A DNA stretch of 64,000 nt, taken from NCBI GenBank assembly GCA_023525715.1, contig CM042011.1, positions 59,132,854 through 59,196,853 of the forward strand. Direction: 5' to 3'. Positions 36,450-48,800 of this stretch are shown here, in pieces. The position numbers and the translations under genes were made by a program. How positions within the stretch are numbered: position 1 is the stretch's first letter; every line of letters starts with the position of its first letter. The notes beneath the pieces were generated by a model. The model had not been told where the DNA came from. It worked only from the letters and a program-made list of their open reading frames with translations, and did not search any database. Source of the stretch: Cichorium intybus. Taxonomy: Eukaryota > Streptophyta > Magnoliopsida > Asterales > Asteraceae.

Positions 36450-38077
36450 TAATTACAAATATTGAGTGTTACATGTAGGGGTGTTCGCGGTTCTATTTAA
36501 GGTCAAAACCACAAACTGTATATGTGGTTTGAGATTTTGGAAACTGCTTCGCGAAAGTCTAAACCACGGTATGCACTACGGGTTAGTATAGGCGGCTTTG
36601 CGGTTTCGGTGTACTTGTTGCGGTTTAATACTTTACTTAGTATTGTTATTTTCTCAATATCATTCAATCTTAGATTTTCACTATACATTTAATTATGTTT
36701 GTCAATTTAGTCTACAATTGCTCTCCAATCTATATATTTTTGTCTTTGTCATATGTTTTTTTATAATATGATGACTAACATCAACCAAAAATAATCTAAA
36801 AGATAATTCCAAAAGATACCCATAACAATTGGAGTAATGCATTTGCCTTATTGCCGCAATAATAGATAAAACAATTTGCCGCAACACTTAATTAATCGTA
36901 ACTAAAATATGTCAAATGTGTATCACTGAAACATATCAAATCTATTGCTTAAATTCCACTTGCATACAATTAATTGTTTGTATGATAAAGCAAACACAAT
37001 AATGCTTAGTTACTGAAATATTTATGAGATCGTTGACATTTCGAAAATCTTTTTAATGCGAATTTAAAAGTTTTCGTAATATTATAATCTGAAAGAAATA
37101 AGGACCTTGTGTAAGGGGGGCCCAAAAATTTGCAAAATATTATGGTTAAATGTCCCTCTTATGAAAGGTAACATTAATTGCTTATGACCGTCCAAAAAAT
37201 ATCAATTAGTTAAGGAAAATCAAATCTATGTTACACAGCAACAAAAAATGACTTCAAATAATGCATGTTATGTTTAAAGTTGAAAGAAACTCTAATACAT
37301 TTAACAATATGAACTCATTTTGTCATATAAAAATTGGTTTTCCATGTTTAACTGGTTTTCCGTATTTATACTATAACAGAATCAAAAATATTTTTAGCTG
37401 GATTTTTATAAGCTTATATCAAATTTATCTATGGTGACGCTTGGTTTAAGAGAACTTTGAAGGATCTAATGATCAAAGGCATAAGAGGGTATTCACACAA
37501 TTAATTGACAAAATTTATACTTAGAATAGAGCATTACCAAATCTTGGGCTTTAACAAAAATCACTAGCCGGTCTGCAATGACTTATTTCAAACTAGAGTT
37601 ATGTGTATCGGAACCTGACATGTCTAATAAGATGGATTCAAAGTATCCAGGAACCTATTATTTCAGACTAAAATTCCAAAAACTACAGTTCGGAATGTCA
37701 ATTCATACTGGTATTTTTAATCTGAATTTCAAAATGCTTTTTTTTTTTTTTTGTAGCTCTGGCGGTTTAAGGTAATAAGAAACGGATCTCGTGCACCACA
37801 TATACTCACACCTAGTATAAGGACATGGTTTGGAAGCTATGCTGATAGTACACTTAACTAGGAATATGATATGATCTAAAGTCTTAATTTTGTTGTGCTA
37901 TATTAGTAAGTCGTCTAATAATGTATGGTATTATTCCATGTTACGAGATATAGTTTGGTATGATGGAATCACCGAGTAATGAAATGGTTTATTCCATTAT
38001 TATAGGTTTGCCAAAATCCCATTATTGACTTATTTACACAAAGATCCTTGAAGCATGAAAAATGTCTGTTTTTATGT
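36450..38077. other. Intergenic region
   Basis: The start (GGGGTGTTCGCGGTTC, about 36479) resembles a common plant hAT-type terminus, but no opposite end is found. A 17-base T run is at 37739-37752. No convincing gene: the longer open frames show no family features. Confidence 0.4.
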
Positions 38078-38380
38078 TTAAGGGTTAATGGTAATAAACT
38101 TTCTCTCATGTACACATTTAGTCACTTCTATGTTTATATACATATATGACCATTAAACTTTTTTGTTATGTACAAATATAGACATTTATGTTTTTCAGTA
38201 CACATATGTCCATTATGTTTAATGGACATATGTGTAAAAAAAATTAAAGTCTAATGATCATATGTATATATAACAAATAAGTTTAATGGTCATATATGTA
38301 CAAAAAGAACATAAATGACTAAATGTATACAAAAAATAACTAAATGTGTATACGGAATAAAATTTATTACTCTTAAAGAG
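38078..38380. mobile_element. Foldback-type MITE, nearly complete palindrome
   Basis: The left arm (GGTAATAAACTTTCTCTC, TGTACACATTTAGTCAC, ATATGACCATTAAACTT) is mirrored in the right arm (TTTAATGGTCATATATG, GACTAAATGTATAC, GAATAAAATTTATTACTC). About 300 bp, no ORF. No target duplication was secured. A half copy lies at 12673-12842. Confidence 0.7.
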
Positions 38381-38669
38381 GTTAGCATAGACTAAGTGCA
38401 AGTAGAAATAAATATGGTATAATTTACTTACGGTATGTTGATATTATTTTAGTTAAACCGAAATAAATTCAAGTTTGTTCTAATATTACTAATTTGGATT
38501 TGGATTGCTTGTAGTTCTTTGTCTGTGTACTAGCAAATCAAAATGGTTGTTATTTGCTAAGCAAGAACTAAGAACTCTCTAAATGTCAAAGATTACAATT
38601 TGTGTTTTTTTTTTTTTTCGTAATGGAAGCCCCTTCACAATTTGGTAACCTATTAACATAATTCTCACA

Positions 38670-38705
<36 letters not shown>

Positions 38706-39053
38706 AAAACGTGAAGAAATTAACGAAAAAGATCTTAAAAAGAAAATCAACAAACATTTAATGCTATGAAAAATATACTTCTATTTATTTAAAGAAATAT
38801 GTTTTGCAGATCATACTTTGTCTATTTCCACATGTATCCAAATCATAAATATTTAATGTAGTCAAGATTCAAGGGTAAATTATCATTGATGTGCACTTAA
38901 GTAGATTGGGATGTTTTAGATAGAACCTAAGGCTAAAGCTATAGACAGTTTGATTCTAAAAATCATTCCGCATTCAAGTATAATTGTCATTATTGACTTC
39001 CAAGCTTGAAATTGAGGCTAATTTTTTGGTATGGGGACTGATTCTTCCACGGT
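38381..39053. other. Intergenic region
   Basis: AT-rich, no gene recognised; contains the A(34) run listed separately. Confidence 0.5.
38671..38704. repeat. A(34) homopolymer
   Basis: Uninterrupted run of A, possibly a retroposon tail, but no 3' UTR-like sequence or duplication was identified upstream. Confidence 0.9.
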
Positions 39054-39062
39054 TATTTTTTA

Positions 39063-40496
39063 GGGTTATTGTTACTGTAGCACAATCAACTTTGTGTTTT
39101 TTTTCCGATTTGATCACTAAAGTTATTTTCTTGCACAATAGACCATTAAAGTTGTAACTGACCTGTTAAATAGAGGATCATACACAATAATTACCGGTTT
39201 GTATCAGTGACCTGGAGGTAATAGGTCACATCCTTGCCACATAAGTATGGGTCCACATCTCTATTAACCTACTTGGCCCTAAATAAAAACATTAAATGAA
39301 AATACATAAACTTATTTACATAAACAAACAATGCGTCCAGTAAACCTTATCTTTTTGTAACCTCACAAAAGCCCTAATGTGTTCAACTGGTTCATTAAAC
39401 CTCCCCTTCTAAGATCGATATCGTATTCAGTTTGGCCGACGGTGACTAAGACAAGCAAATCAATGGAATCAGTGGCCGCAATGTTGTGTTCACGTCTTCC
39501 ACTGTGTTTACGTTTTCTATGTCTTTCAGTTTCGATTACTCCCTCGTCTCCTGTTTCATGCGCTTGAGCTCTGTGTTTCCGTTTCACTCGCTCGTCTAAA
39601 ATTCACTCTTGGCAACCATCAAATGGTCTTAGACGAATCAGCGTTTTACATCCGTCTGTGTTCCTCTGTAACCTACCCGATTCAAATAGCAATCGGGTCG
39701 GGTTTAATTTTCCTTTTGCAGCTGATCAGGGAGAGGAAATTTTCAGAAGAATCGGGCAAGTCTTGGGAAAGAAAACCACACTAAAACCATTAGTAATCGG
39801 ACCTGCTGACCGCGTGCTTTCCATATTTACTGATTCGTTAAAGACGTGACGTTAACAGATTTGTTGAGGATCTTTAAGGAGTTGCTACAGGTTGCAAATG
39901 ACAGGGGAAAAACAAAATTGTTAGCGGTGGAAAAGGATAAGGAGTTTTTACAAAACAAGAAGAAGTTGCATGATGTTGAACTCGATTCGGGTAACATATC
40001 TCAACATGTTTGTGTTTCTCCTCTAATTCTCTCATGCTATGAATTTGTTTGCCTACGAACGGGTAACCTAGATTTCTTGGTACCAAATAAATTCTGCAAG
40101 AAGATGGTTCTTGAATTTGATTTTAATTTGCTTTTAATGGTTTATAGGAAGATGAATTGTGTGGTCGGAGCTAGCCGGAGGATCCAAATAGGTCGGTGGT
40201 CGGTTGGATTGAAACAGAAATTAATCACTTAATATTTGTTAATAATAATAATAATAATTTAGATTAATAAAAAATATATTTGAAATGGCATACGCCATGT
40301 GGGCAAAGTGCTTGTGACTCAGATGTGATGTGGCATGCCACGTAAGCATGGTAACCTGATGACCTCTTCATTTGTTTCATAAGGGCTTAATTGACACCTA
40401 TTTTAAAACTTTAATGGTCTATTATGCAAAAAAATAACTTTAGTGACTCAATCGGAAAAAAACACAAAGTTGATTGTGCTACAGTAACAATAACCC
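39063..40496. mobile_element. Non-autonomous Mutator-like element MULE-2 (candidate Pack-MULE)
   Basis: 1434 bp; starts GGGTTATTGTTACTGTAGCA and ends with its inverse. TIRs are about 95 bp. The 9-bp target duplication TATTTTTTA is perfect (39054-39062 and 40497-40505). The interior carries an SMXL/D53-like gene fragment (39646-39849), the typical content of a Pack-MULE. No transposase. Confidence 0.9.
39646..39849 (+). pseudogene. Captured SMXL/D53-like (Clp-N/AAA type) gene fragment
   Basis: The frame reads LHPSVFLCNLPDSNSNRVGF, then NFPFAADQGEEIFRRIGQVL, then GKKTTLKPLVIGPADRVLS ending ...FTDSLKT and a stop. In SMXL/D53 strigolactone- and karrikin-pathway repressors, a 'PP.FLCNL.D......F.FPF....ENC.RIGEVL.R...RNPLLVG..A...L.SF.' block precedes the AAA region. 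The order and spacing match, with the glycine-rich core (RNPLLVG) changed to LKPLVIG. Only about 67 codons are kept and there is no proper start, so it is a captured exon piece, not a gene. The following frame (39846-40232) is unrecognised. Identification is by motif memory, not a search. Confidence 0.55.
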
Positions 40497-40505
40497 TATT
40501 TTTTA

Positions 40506-41548
40506 TTCATCCACAGAAATTTATAGTAAATAGACAATTATACCCCTTCAACCCCCTTCTTTCTCTTTCAGCCTTCTTCTTCCTTCAGCCTCCTTCTTCC
40601 TCCTTACGATACAGAGAAACTCTAATACTTCTAATAATTGAGGGTCGAAACTTGCTGTATACATGATCTGGATCTCATTCGTCATTTGTTCTCACAGTTG
40701 GGTCCATTTGGATTCATCTACTCTAGCTAGGTCTGGGAGATTATGCCATGTTTGGCTTTCGGTTCGACTTCGGTTCAGACTCGGTTGGTTTTTGTGCTTG
40801 GACACTGCCTACATCATCAAGTCCCCCAAGAACTGAGAACTCAATCTATGCTTCTCTCTTTTACGCTCATGGATCATATTCGTCGTTAAATAAAGATGGA
40901 TTATTGACGGATCTCCACGATTGGAGAAGGGTGATGAGTGATGACGAGTACTAATAATCTAATCTTTATGTTAATTGTTTTCAGGGATAATCCAATTATG
41001 CTGGATTCAACATCAACAGTTAGGTTTTTCCAGTCATACATTTCAAACCTGCAAAACTTGTTGTTTACTTTCAAATTGCTTTTGTATATTCTATTGTGTT
41101 GTGGTTGCATGTTACTCCTTACCGGAAGTAGGAAGAAGGAGGCTGAACGAGGAAGAAGGATTGCAGCGTCTAAGGCTTACCGGCTGAAGAGTCCGGCGCC
41201 GAAGGAAGAAGGAGAGTGTTGTGTGCATCGTGGTCTATTGGATCTTTTAAGATATTTCTCTCTTCAATATCTCTAAACTTAAATGAGGGATATAATTGTC
41301 TATTTGATATATATTATGTGGATGAATAAAAACTGAAGAATCAACTCCCTTTTGGTATATAGTAGGTATATACCAACCACTCCTTTCCTTTTAATTCTTC
41401 ATTTCTTTTATATTTTATTGTCCCATATGGATTAAAAAAAAGTTATATTTAAATTTTCTATATAAAATATCAAATAATTGTTATTCTAAATTTAATTTAT
41501 TAAATAATTTAATATTATACAACTAAACGAATTATATCGGACGCCTAT
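40506..41548. other. Intergenic region between two MULEs
   Basis: CTTCTTC-rich at 40540-40610, with its inverse-like GAAGGAGG/GAAGAAGG sequence at 41125-41215, so the segment is partly palindromic (GCCTTCTTCTTCCTTCAGCC against GGAAGAAGGAGGCTGAACG). No family-level gene similarity is recognised in the open frames at 40748-40954 and 40938-41276. Confidence 0.4.
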
Positions 41549-41557
41549 TTTATATTA

Positions 41558-43033
41558 GGGAGAATTTCGTATACGCCCTTATTAAACATCAAAATATCAT
41601 ATTTGCCCGGCCTAAAATCTAAATATCATATTTACCCTTATTAATCATTTATAATATCATATTTGCTCAAATATGTTTTTTATATATTTTTAAATAATTT
41701 ATAATGACTTTTACTAATTTGAAAACATTAAAATCGAAAAACAAGATAAATGACCATATTGCCTTCTTTGTCGTTCTTCTCTTCCTTATTGCAATTAGGT
41801 ACAAGCAGCGGCAAACCTATTGCTTCAAAATTTTGATATAAGTGATTATAAAAGTTTCACAAACTTGGCGCATCATATACAATTTATAAATTAATGATTT
41901 CTTAATGATGATGATGATGCCCATCCACATATTAATATGTTTGACCTTAAATTGTCGATTAGCCCGATTAATTGGTGAATCCCCACTAATCAGTTAATTT
42001 TTTTTAACAGCAGCAGAAATTTTATAAAAAACCAAAGGACTCCAGCGGGAAGCTGGAGCATCGAAAACAAAACAGTATCAATACATTGAGGGCTAACCGA
42101 ACAAATAAAAGTAACAAGAACGAAAAACAACAAACTGAAGCCAATAAAGAAGAACTGCAGAATGCGATAGCTACAAAAACACCAAGAACCAAACCAGCGG
42201 AGCCGAGATTGAAAGGACAACGAGTACAACTAACACCATTGTAGCAACCTTAGGGGTATAATCGACCAATTGCAGACAATTGAAGACACCACAATTGTAT
42301 TTAACCAGAAAGACGCCAATTAGATATCTAAAACTCAATAGGACATAATTGAGCCTTCCAAAGAGCCTTCAAGAGAACTTTCGAATCGAATCACCATAGA
42401 ACTTTGGAAAAGACCACCAAGAGAAAACCGACCCAGGGCATAGTAATACTTTTTTCGAAACCATCAGAAGGCTTTTAAGAAAAAACATCCAATTCTATTG
42501 GGGGAACGTTCAGGGGTAAAACCGTCCCAAAACATAATAATTCAGCAATTATATACGAACCAGAAATCTGAAGACATGTCTCGAAGATCTCCACCACGAA
42601 GAAGAACTATCGGAAGCAACAACAGCTAACATGGAATGTACAGCCCGAAATACTTAGCAGGAAAGACAACATGGAAACACAGAACCTAATACACCATCTA
42701 CCCAACAAACGAAAAAGAACACACACCAAAGAGGATGCTTCTCGTGATCGTGTAATCAGTTTCATTGCAAGACGTCACAGGAAATAAAAGGGCATAGGTT
42801 TATTTCTTGGGTTTTAGAGGGGAAGGGCAATATGGTCCATTTATCTTGTTTTTCAATTCTAATGTTTTCAAATTAGTAAAAGTCATTATAAATTATTTAA
42901 AAAATATATAAAAAACATATTTGGGCAAATATAATATTATAAAAGATTAACAATGGTAAATATGATATTTAGATTTTAAGCCGGACAAATATGATATTTT
43001 GATGTTTAATAAAGGCGTATACGAAATTCACCA
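41558..43033. mobile_element. Non-autonomous Mutator-like element MULE-3
   Basis: 1476 bp with TIRs of about 205 bp (41558-41770 and 42825-43033; GAATTTCGTATACGCC and its inverse near the ends). A perfect 9-bp target duplication TTTATATTA lies at 41549-41557 and 43034-43042. The interior (41780-42790) is denser in GC and purine-rich on plus; it includes TTTTTTTTAACAGCAGCAG at 41999, which on minus looks like a retroposon 3' tail. No transposase. Confidence 0.9.
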
Positions 43034-43042
43034 TTTATATTA

Positions 43043-43631
43043 AACAACTTATATTATATTCAATTTTTTCCAATTCCCATAAACTCCATGTTTTTCCGTT
43101 TCCTATGCGTATAACATAGTACCTATATACCATTCTACTAATAAATTTCTCTTATCGGATTGTATAAGGTGTTGTAGCTCCTACACATCCCATAAAACCT
43201 AATCCTTGTAATATTAAATTACATTGCAATTCATAAAGGGCCATAACCATCCAAGTCCCTTCCTAACGGTTAGAGTTTACCACATCACGGTACATCTCAT
43301 TTTACTTTGTTGGAAATGAACACATCATACACCTGCTTCTTATATTCGCCACCACCTACATCGTTTCATGGGACTATACCAAAACCTCCTGCTTAGCAAA
43401 CCACCCGCTTACTGTTGCCACCATATCCCCCCTCCCCCATGCATTTCTTGTAAGAACAGTAAACATAACAGACGAGTTAAAGTTTTGCACTGGTCCACCC
43501 TCTTCCTCTTCACCTTCATCACCATCATAACTGGGTACCATCTATGTATGTTTATCGATGCAAAAATTGAAAATAACATATATCTCTCTATCGACAATAC
43601 TCCGTACTCCAATCATTCCATCCCGTCACAC
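43043..43631. other. Intergenic region with an unassigned open frame
   Basis: A 91-codon frame at 43368-43643 has one hydrophobic segment (STLFLFTFITIITGY) but no recognisable family, no clear promoter, and runs into a transposon end. I do not call it a gene. Confidence 0.4.
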
Positions 43632-44165
43632 TACAAAAAATAGGGTATTTACTCACACGTAGGTTAGTTACACATGTTAATGGGTGGGTAAATACCCACA
43701 CATATTTTCTATACGTGTGGGTAATTCTCAATAATATTTTTTTAAATGTCAACACTTAATATGTATGGATAATTTTGTAATGACATATTATTTTTAGAGT
43801 GAATTTCCTCTCAAATTTTGGTGATTAATGGGATACTAAATTACAAGTGCATCTTTTAGATTTTCTTAATATGTAGGTAATTACGTGAACATATATAAAC
43901 ATTGAAAGTATGTGTGGGTTAGTAATTCTATAAATATTACCAAACATATGAGGGTTCAAGTCTCGGAAGAGACATAGATGGAACCATTAGTAGTTTAGAA
44001 GTAGAAATAGAATAGATTTGCCGTTCAAAAAAAAAATAATAATATATAACCAAACATATGGTATTAATCTATGAATATAATTAATTGTTGAACAATTTTA
44101 AATTAAAAAATAAAATACCAAATTATTTACTCACACATATGTATACATATAATATATGTGTAGAT
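43632..44165. mobile_element. CACTA-type (CMC/EnSpm) terminal segment
   Basis: CACTACAAAAAATAGGG at about 43628-43644 is the classic CACTA terminus. It is followed by TACTCACACGTAGG, ACCCACACATA and ACGTGTGGGT subterminal repeats. The opposite end (TTTTTGTAGTG) is not found, so the copy is truncated or its end has decayed. A SINE is inserted inside. Confidence 0.55.
43951..44048 (+). mobile_element. 5'-truncated SINE with target duplication
   Basis: Starts at the pol III B-box-like AGGGTTCAAGTCTC and ends GATTTGCCGTTCAAAAAAAAAA plus an AATAATA tail. It is flanked by a perfect 12-bp direct repeat ACCAAACATATG (43939-43950 and 44049-44060). The A-box half is missing. Target-primed insertion with 5' truncation explains all of this. 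Confidence 0.75.
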
Positions 44166-44168
44166 ACT

Positions 44169-44555
44169 TAGAGGTTGTTTGGATGTGCGTTTCTAAAGTG
44201 GTTTTTGGCTTTTCAAAAAGCCAATAAGCTAAAAAATTATTTGGATTGTAAAAAACACCTTTTGAAATCAGCTTTTCAATACCCTTCAATAAGTCATTTT
44301 AAAAAATTTAAGAAAACTTGGCTTTCAATGAGCTTATGGCTTTATGATTACAAAATGTCATTTTTGGTTATTTTATATATATAAAAGCTAAACCAAACAC
44401 TTTTTAAACCTCTTTATCAACTTTTTAACTTTTCCCACCATATACGCTTATCCAAATACTTTTTTAAAAACTCATTTTTTAAATGTCATAAACTAATAAG
44501 CACTTTTGCTCAAAAATACTTATGAGCTAAATAAGCTTATCTAAAAACACCCTTA
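44169..44555. mobile_element. hAT-like MITE
   Basis: About 387 bp. The start TAGAGGTTGTTTGGAT and the inverted end TAAGGGTGTTTTTAGAT are the common 'TA.GGGTGTTTGG' hAT terminus, and the interior is rich in mirrored AGCTTAT/ATAAGCT words. No clear 8-bp duplication remains. Confidence 0.55.
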
Positions 44556-45203
44556 CGATTCTTACCGACACATGCTATTCATTAATAAAATATGTAGGTA
44601 AAGAAATTTCAATTCTTTTTTCAAAAAAGATGAAATGGAAATTAAAAAAACATACATCAAAGTATCAAACAATATAAAAACATATTAAAAGAAAAACAAA
44701 AATAAAAAATAAATTAATATAAACAACAGACGGCATCACTATGTAAACCCTATCCGGTTTTCACGACGCGATTAAAAGCGGGGTCGCCAACCGAAATTCA
44801 CAAGCTCATAGGGTTCATAGAAGGAAATCGTTGCTCCGTTGTGATCACCCCACAAAAACTCAAGAAAACCCTAAATACAGTAAAAGAGGATCACTGTATC
44901 ACCGTGGGCAATTCCAGGTAATTCATGTTTGTTAAATACAGTAAATTTATTTCTTTGATTGTCAGTGTCAAAAGAAACCAAACGATTTGGGATTCGGGAA
45001 CGGAATTTCAAGTAAATTGTGAAAATATCTTAATTTTTTGTTGTAATTAAGATTAGTTGGAATCAGGAAAGGAAACCAACGATTTGAGATTTCCTATGTG
45101 TTGTGTATGTGTCGTCATTATGAACCTACAGTTACCTGAGACCAGAGGGGGGCCGGGGGACAAAATGGTTAAAACTGCATTCCATTTAAGTCAGTCATAA
45201 ATC
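44556..45203. other. Intergenic region with a 5' UTR-like segment
   Basis: 44745-44925 is less AT-rich than its surroundings and ends CAATTCCAG|GTAATTC, a good splice donor, like a first non-coding exon. No coding exon that would follow was found; the copia element starts 280 bases later. Confidence 0.35.
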
Positions 45204-45762
45204 TGTTAGGTGAAGATTTTTTTCAAAAGTTTGGTGAGTCAAAAGTTATGGCTCATTGCATGTGAAAAGTTTGAAAGTCAAAGAAAAAAAAGGCTGGCTA
45301 TGCACTCGTTTCAAATTTGATCTCCTCATGAATATTATATACATTTCAAACATGTATATATAGAGGATCAGTGAAAGGGTTATAGTACCACACAAACACA
45401 AACACAAATACAAAGAAACACAAACACATAGATAGATATATCACGATTTTGTGAGATAGCCTTTTGTGCAGAGTCCAGTTTGGCAGCCAAAAGTGCGAGT
45501 GATATTTTCTTGTGAGTGGTCAGACTACAAGTGCAGTTTAGCCTTGTATGATTGTAATTTCTTGGTGTTAATAAAACCCTCTCTCTCTCGTTCGCCAGTG
45601 GACGTAGGTCGTGATCCCGTGACCGAACCACGTTAAATATTGTGTTTCGATTTTACAGTTTTTTCTTGGTTTGCCGTTATTCTCCATTTTATTTCCGCGT
45701 GTTTTACCGGAGTCGTTTATCGTTTTTCGGAAGTGTCTAACTTGTTTTGTTATATCCTAACA
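45204..45762 (+). repeat. 5' LTR of the copia element
   Basis: 559 bp, TGTTAGGTGAAG ... TATCCTAACA. A TATA box (TATATATA) lies at 45355-45362 and a polyadenylation-like AATAAAACC at about 45571. No second copy in the window. Confidence 0.85.
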
Positions 45763-45765
45763 AAC

Positions 45766-45782
45766 TGGTATCAGAGATCCGG
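45766..45782 (+). other. Primer binding site of the copia element
   Basis: TGGTATCAGAGATCCGG, three bases after the LTR; tRNA-iMet type. Confidence 0.85.
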
Positions 45783-45891
45783 GTTTAAAGGAAGTCGTAT
45801 CTCGCGTATGCTCTGTGGTTGCAGCTTAGTCTGATCTTCCACATCAGAAACGAGGTTTCGATTGGCCTTATAAAATATTATTTTTCGAGCT

Positions 45892-48800
45892 ATGGCTGAA
45901 GATGGGAAAGTTAGGATCGAAAAATTCGAAAGTCACGATTTCGGATTTTGGAGAATGCAAATCGAAGATTATCTCTACCAGAAAAAATTACACCTACCAC
46001 TGTTCGGAATAAAACCTGAAACGATGGCGCAGGAAGAATGGGACTTATTAGATCGGCAGGCACTTGGAGTTATAAGGTTATCATTGGCAAAGAATGTAGA
46101 ATACAATATTGTCAGTGTAAAGACAACCTTCAATCTGATAAATGCACTGTCTAATATGTACGAAAAACCTTCAGCGGCAAATAAGGTTTTCTTGATTCGG
46201 CAGTTGGTGAATCTGAAGATGAAAGAAGGCGGCTCGGTGACAGACCATGTGAATGAATTCAACTCAATAATATCAAGATTGATATCTGTTGATATTGGAT
46301 TCGAAGACGAAGTCCAGGCGTTGCTGTTATTATCTTTGTTGCCTGAGAGTTGGTCCGGTACAGTAACAGCAGTTAGCAGTTCAGCCGGAGGTGCTAAGCT
46401 GTCATTCGAAGGTATTCGCGACTTAATCCTTGGAGAGGATGTGCGAAGACGGACTGCCGGAGAATCTTCCAGTAGTCTCCTAAGTACAGAAGACAGAGGA
46501 AGAAGGCCCAACAAAGGAGGCAGTGGTAGAGGAAGATCGAAGTCGAGAAAGAGATGTGGTCAGAAAAATAGGACTGATGTTACCTGTTGGAACTGCAAAG
46601 AGAATGGTCATTTCAGAAATCAGTGCCCAAAGCCTTCGACAGACAAAGGCAAGAAGGAAGTCAATATGGCAGTAGATTCTGAAGATGATGCCCTCATTTG
46701 TTGTGTTGAAAACTCAACAGAATCCTGGATCATGGATTCTGGTGCGTCGTTCCATGGTAGTCATTCCAGAGAAGTAATACAGAATTTCCGGCAGTACAAA
46801 GGAAATGTCAGACTAGCAGACAACAAGAGCCTGGATATTACAGGTGTTGGGGATGTGGTCCTCAAGACAACTTTAGGTACAGATTGGACTTTGAAGAATG
46901 TCAAGTTCATTCCTGACTTGAAGAGGATGTTAATATCCGTGGGGCAGCTTGATGATGAAGGTCACCATGTTACATTTGGTGATCATCAGTGGAAGGTGAC
47001 AAAGGGGAATTTAGTTGTTGCTAGAGGACAGAAGTGGGGTACACTTTATATGGTGGAAGTTTCTGATGCCGAAGCACACGCTGTTGAAGAAGTTGGGGCA
47101 TCCACTCTATGGCACCAAAGACTTGGGCATATGAGTGAGAAGGGAATGAAGATGCTAGCCTCCAAAGGAAGAATACCAGAGCTAAAGACTGTGAAAGTCG
47201 ATTTCTGTGAGCCATGTATTATTGGCAAACAGAAGAAAGTCACTTTCAAGAAGGTGGACCATCAGCCCAAGTCTGTGAAGCTGGAGCTAGTCCATTCAGA
47301 TGTCTACGGTCCCACATCAGTTTCTTCAGTGGGAGGATCCCGATACTATGTCACGTTCATAGACGATTGCACAAGGAAGGTTTGGGTTTATTTCTTGAAG
47401 CATAAGTCTGAAGTTTTCAGCACTTTCAAGAAATGGAAAGCTACTGTGGAAAATGAAACAGACTTAAAGATCAAGTGTTTCAGATAAGACAATGGGGGCG
47501 AATACAGTAGTAAAGAATTTGTTGATTACTGTGCTGACCAGGGAATCAGAATGCAGAAGACGGTTCCAGAGACACCTCAGCAAAATGGAGTAGCTGAGAG
47601 GATGAACCGTACATTGAACGAAAGGGCTAAGAGCATGAGACTGCATGCAGGTTTACCCAAGATGTTCTGGGCAGATGTGGTCAACACAGCTGTGTATTTA
47701 ATCAACAGAGGACCCTCAGTCCCCATAGGGTTCAAGATTCCAGAAGAGGAATGGCAAGGTCGTGAGATTACACTCAAACACTTGAAAGTTTTCGGTTGTG
47801 TCTCTTATGTCAAAGTTAAAGACTCGGAGAGAGACAAGCTAGAGGCAAAAGCAAGGAAATGCACTTTTATAGGCTATGGGTTGGACGACATGGGGTACCG
47901 CTTCTGGGATAACCAAAATAAAAGGGTTATCAGAAGCCGGGATGTGGTGTTCAACGAGAACGTCCTATATAAAGATCAACTTGCAGAGAGCTCAGGCAGA
48001 AACAAACAACCAGAGAAAGCAGAAAATCAAGTTGAGTTTGAAGAGATCTCTGAAGATGACGTCGTGAAACCTATCAGTACTCCAGAGATAGGTGAAAGTT
48101 CAGGAAGCAGTGGGAGCTCTGATGTATATGGAGATAGTGGGAGCACAGATGACAGTAGTTCTGAAGACGGGGTTGCAGATGATGCAGAGACCTCAACTCC
48201 TACTGTTCGTAGATCCACTAGAGTACGAAGACCTCCAGTCAAGTATTCTCCTTCAGCAAATTACTTATTGCTGACAGAGAATGGTGAACCTGAGTCTTAT
48301 CTAGAGGCCTTAAGGATGAAAGATTCCATACAGTGGAAGAAGGCTATGGAAGACGAATTGAGCTCACTTGACAAGAACCATACTTGGTCCTTAGTCAAGC
48401 TCCCAGCAGGGAAGAAAGCACTGCAGAACAAGTGGGTGTTTCGGGTAAAGGATGAGATTGATGGCAGTAAAAGATACAAGGCACGATTAGTGGTCAAGGG
48501 GTTCCAACAGAAAAGAGGGGTCGATTATAATGAGATCTTCTCTCCAGTTGTGAAGATGACTACAATCAGAATGGTCTTGGGTATTGTAGCCTCTGAAGAT
48601 CTCCATCTAGAACAGCTAGATGTGAAAACAGCTTTTCTCCATGGCGACCTAGAAGAAGACATCTACATGGTACAACCAGAAGGTTTTCCTACAGTCGGTA
48701 AGGAAAATCTGGTGTGTAAACTGAAGAAAAGTCTGTATGGATTGAAGCAGGCTCCAAGACAGTGGTACTTGAAGTTTGATAGCTTCATGCAAAGGAGTGG

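Noticed and set aside
39846..40232. 128-codon frame next to the SMXL-like fragment
   Set aside because: No SMXL or other family motif is recognisable; it could be intron or UTR of the captured gene.
43368..43643. 91-codon frame with one hydrophobic segment
   Set aside because: No family similarity, no promoter or splice evidence, and its end lies in a CACTA terminus.
45975..46514. 179-codon minus-strand frame inside copia gag
   Set aside because: Antisense shadow of the well-supported gag frame on plus.
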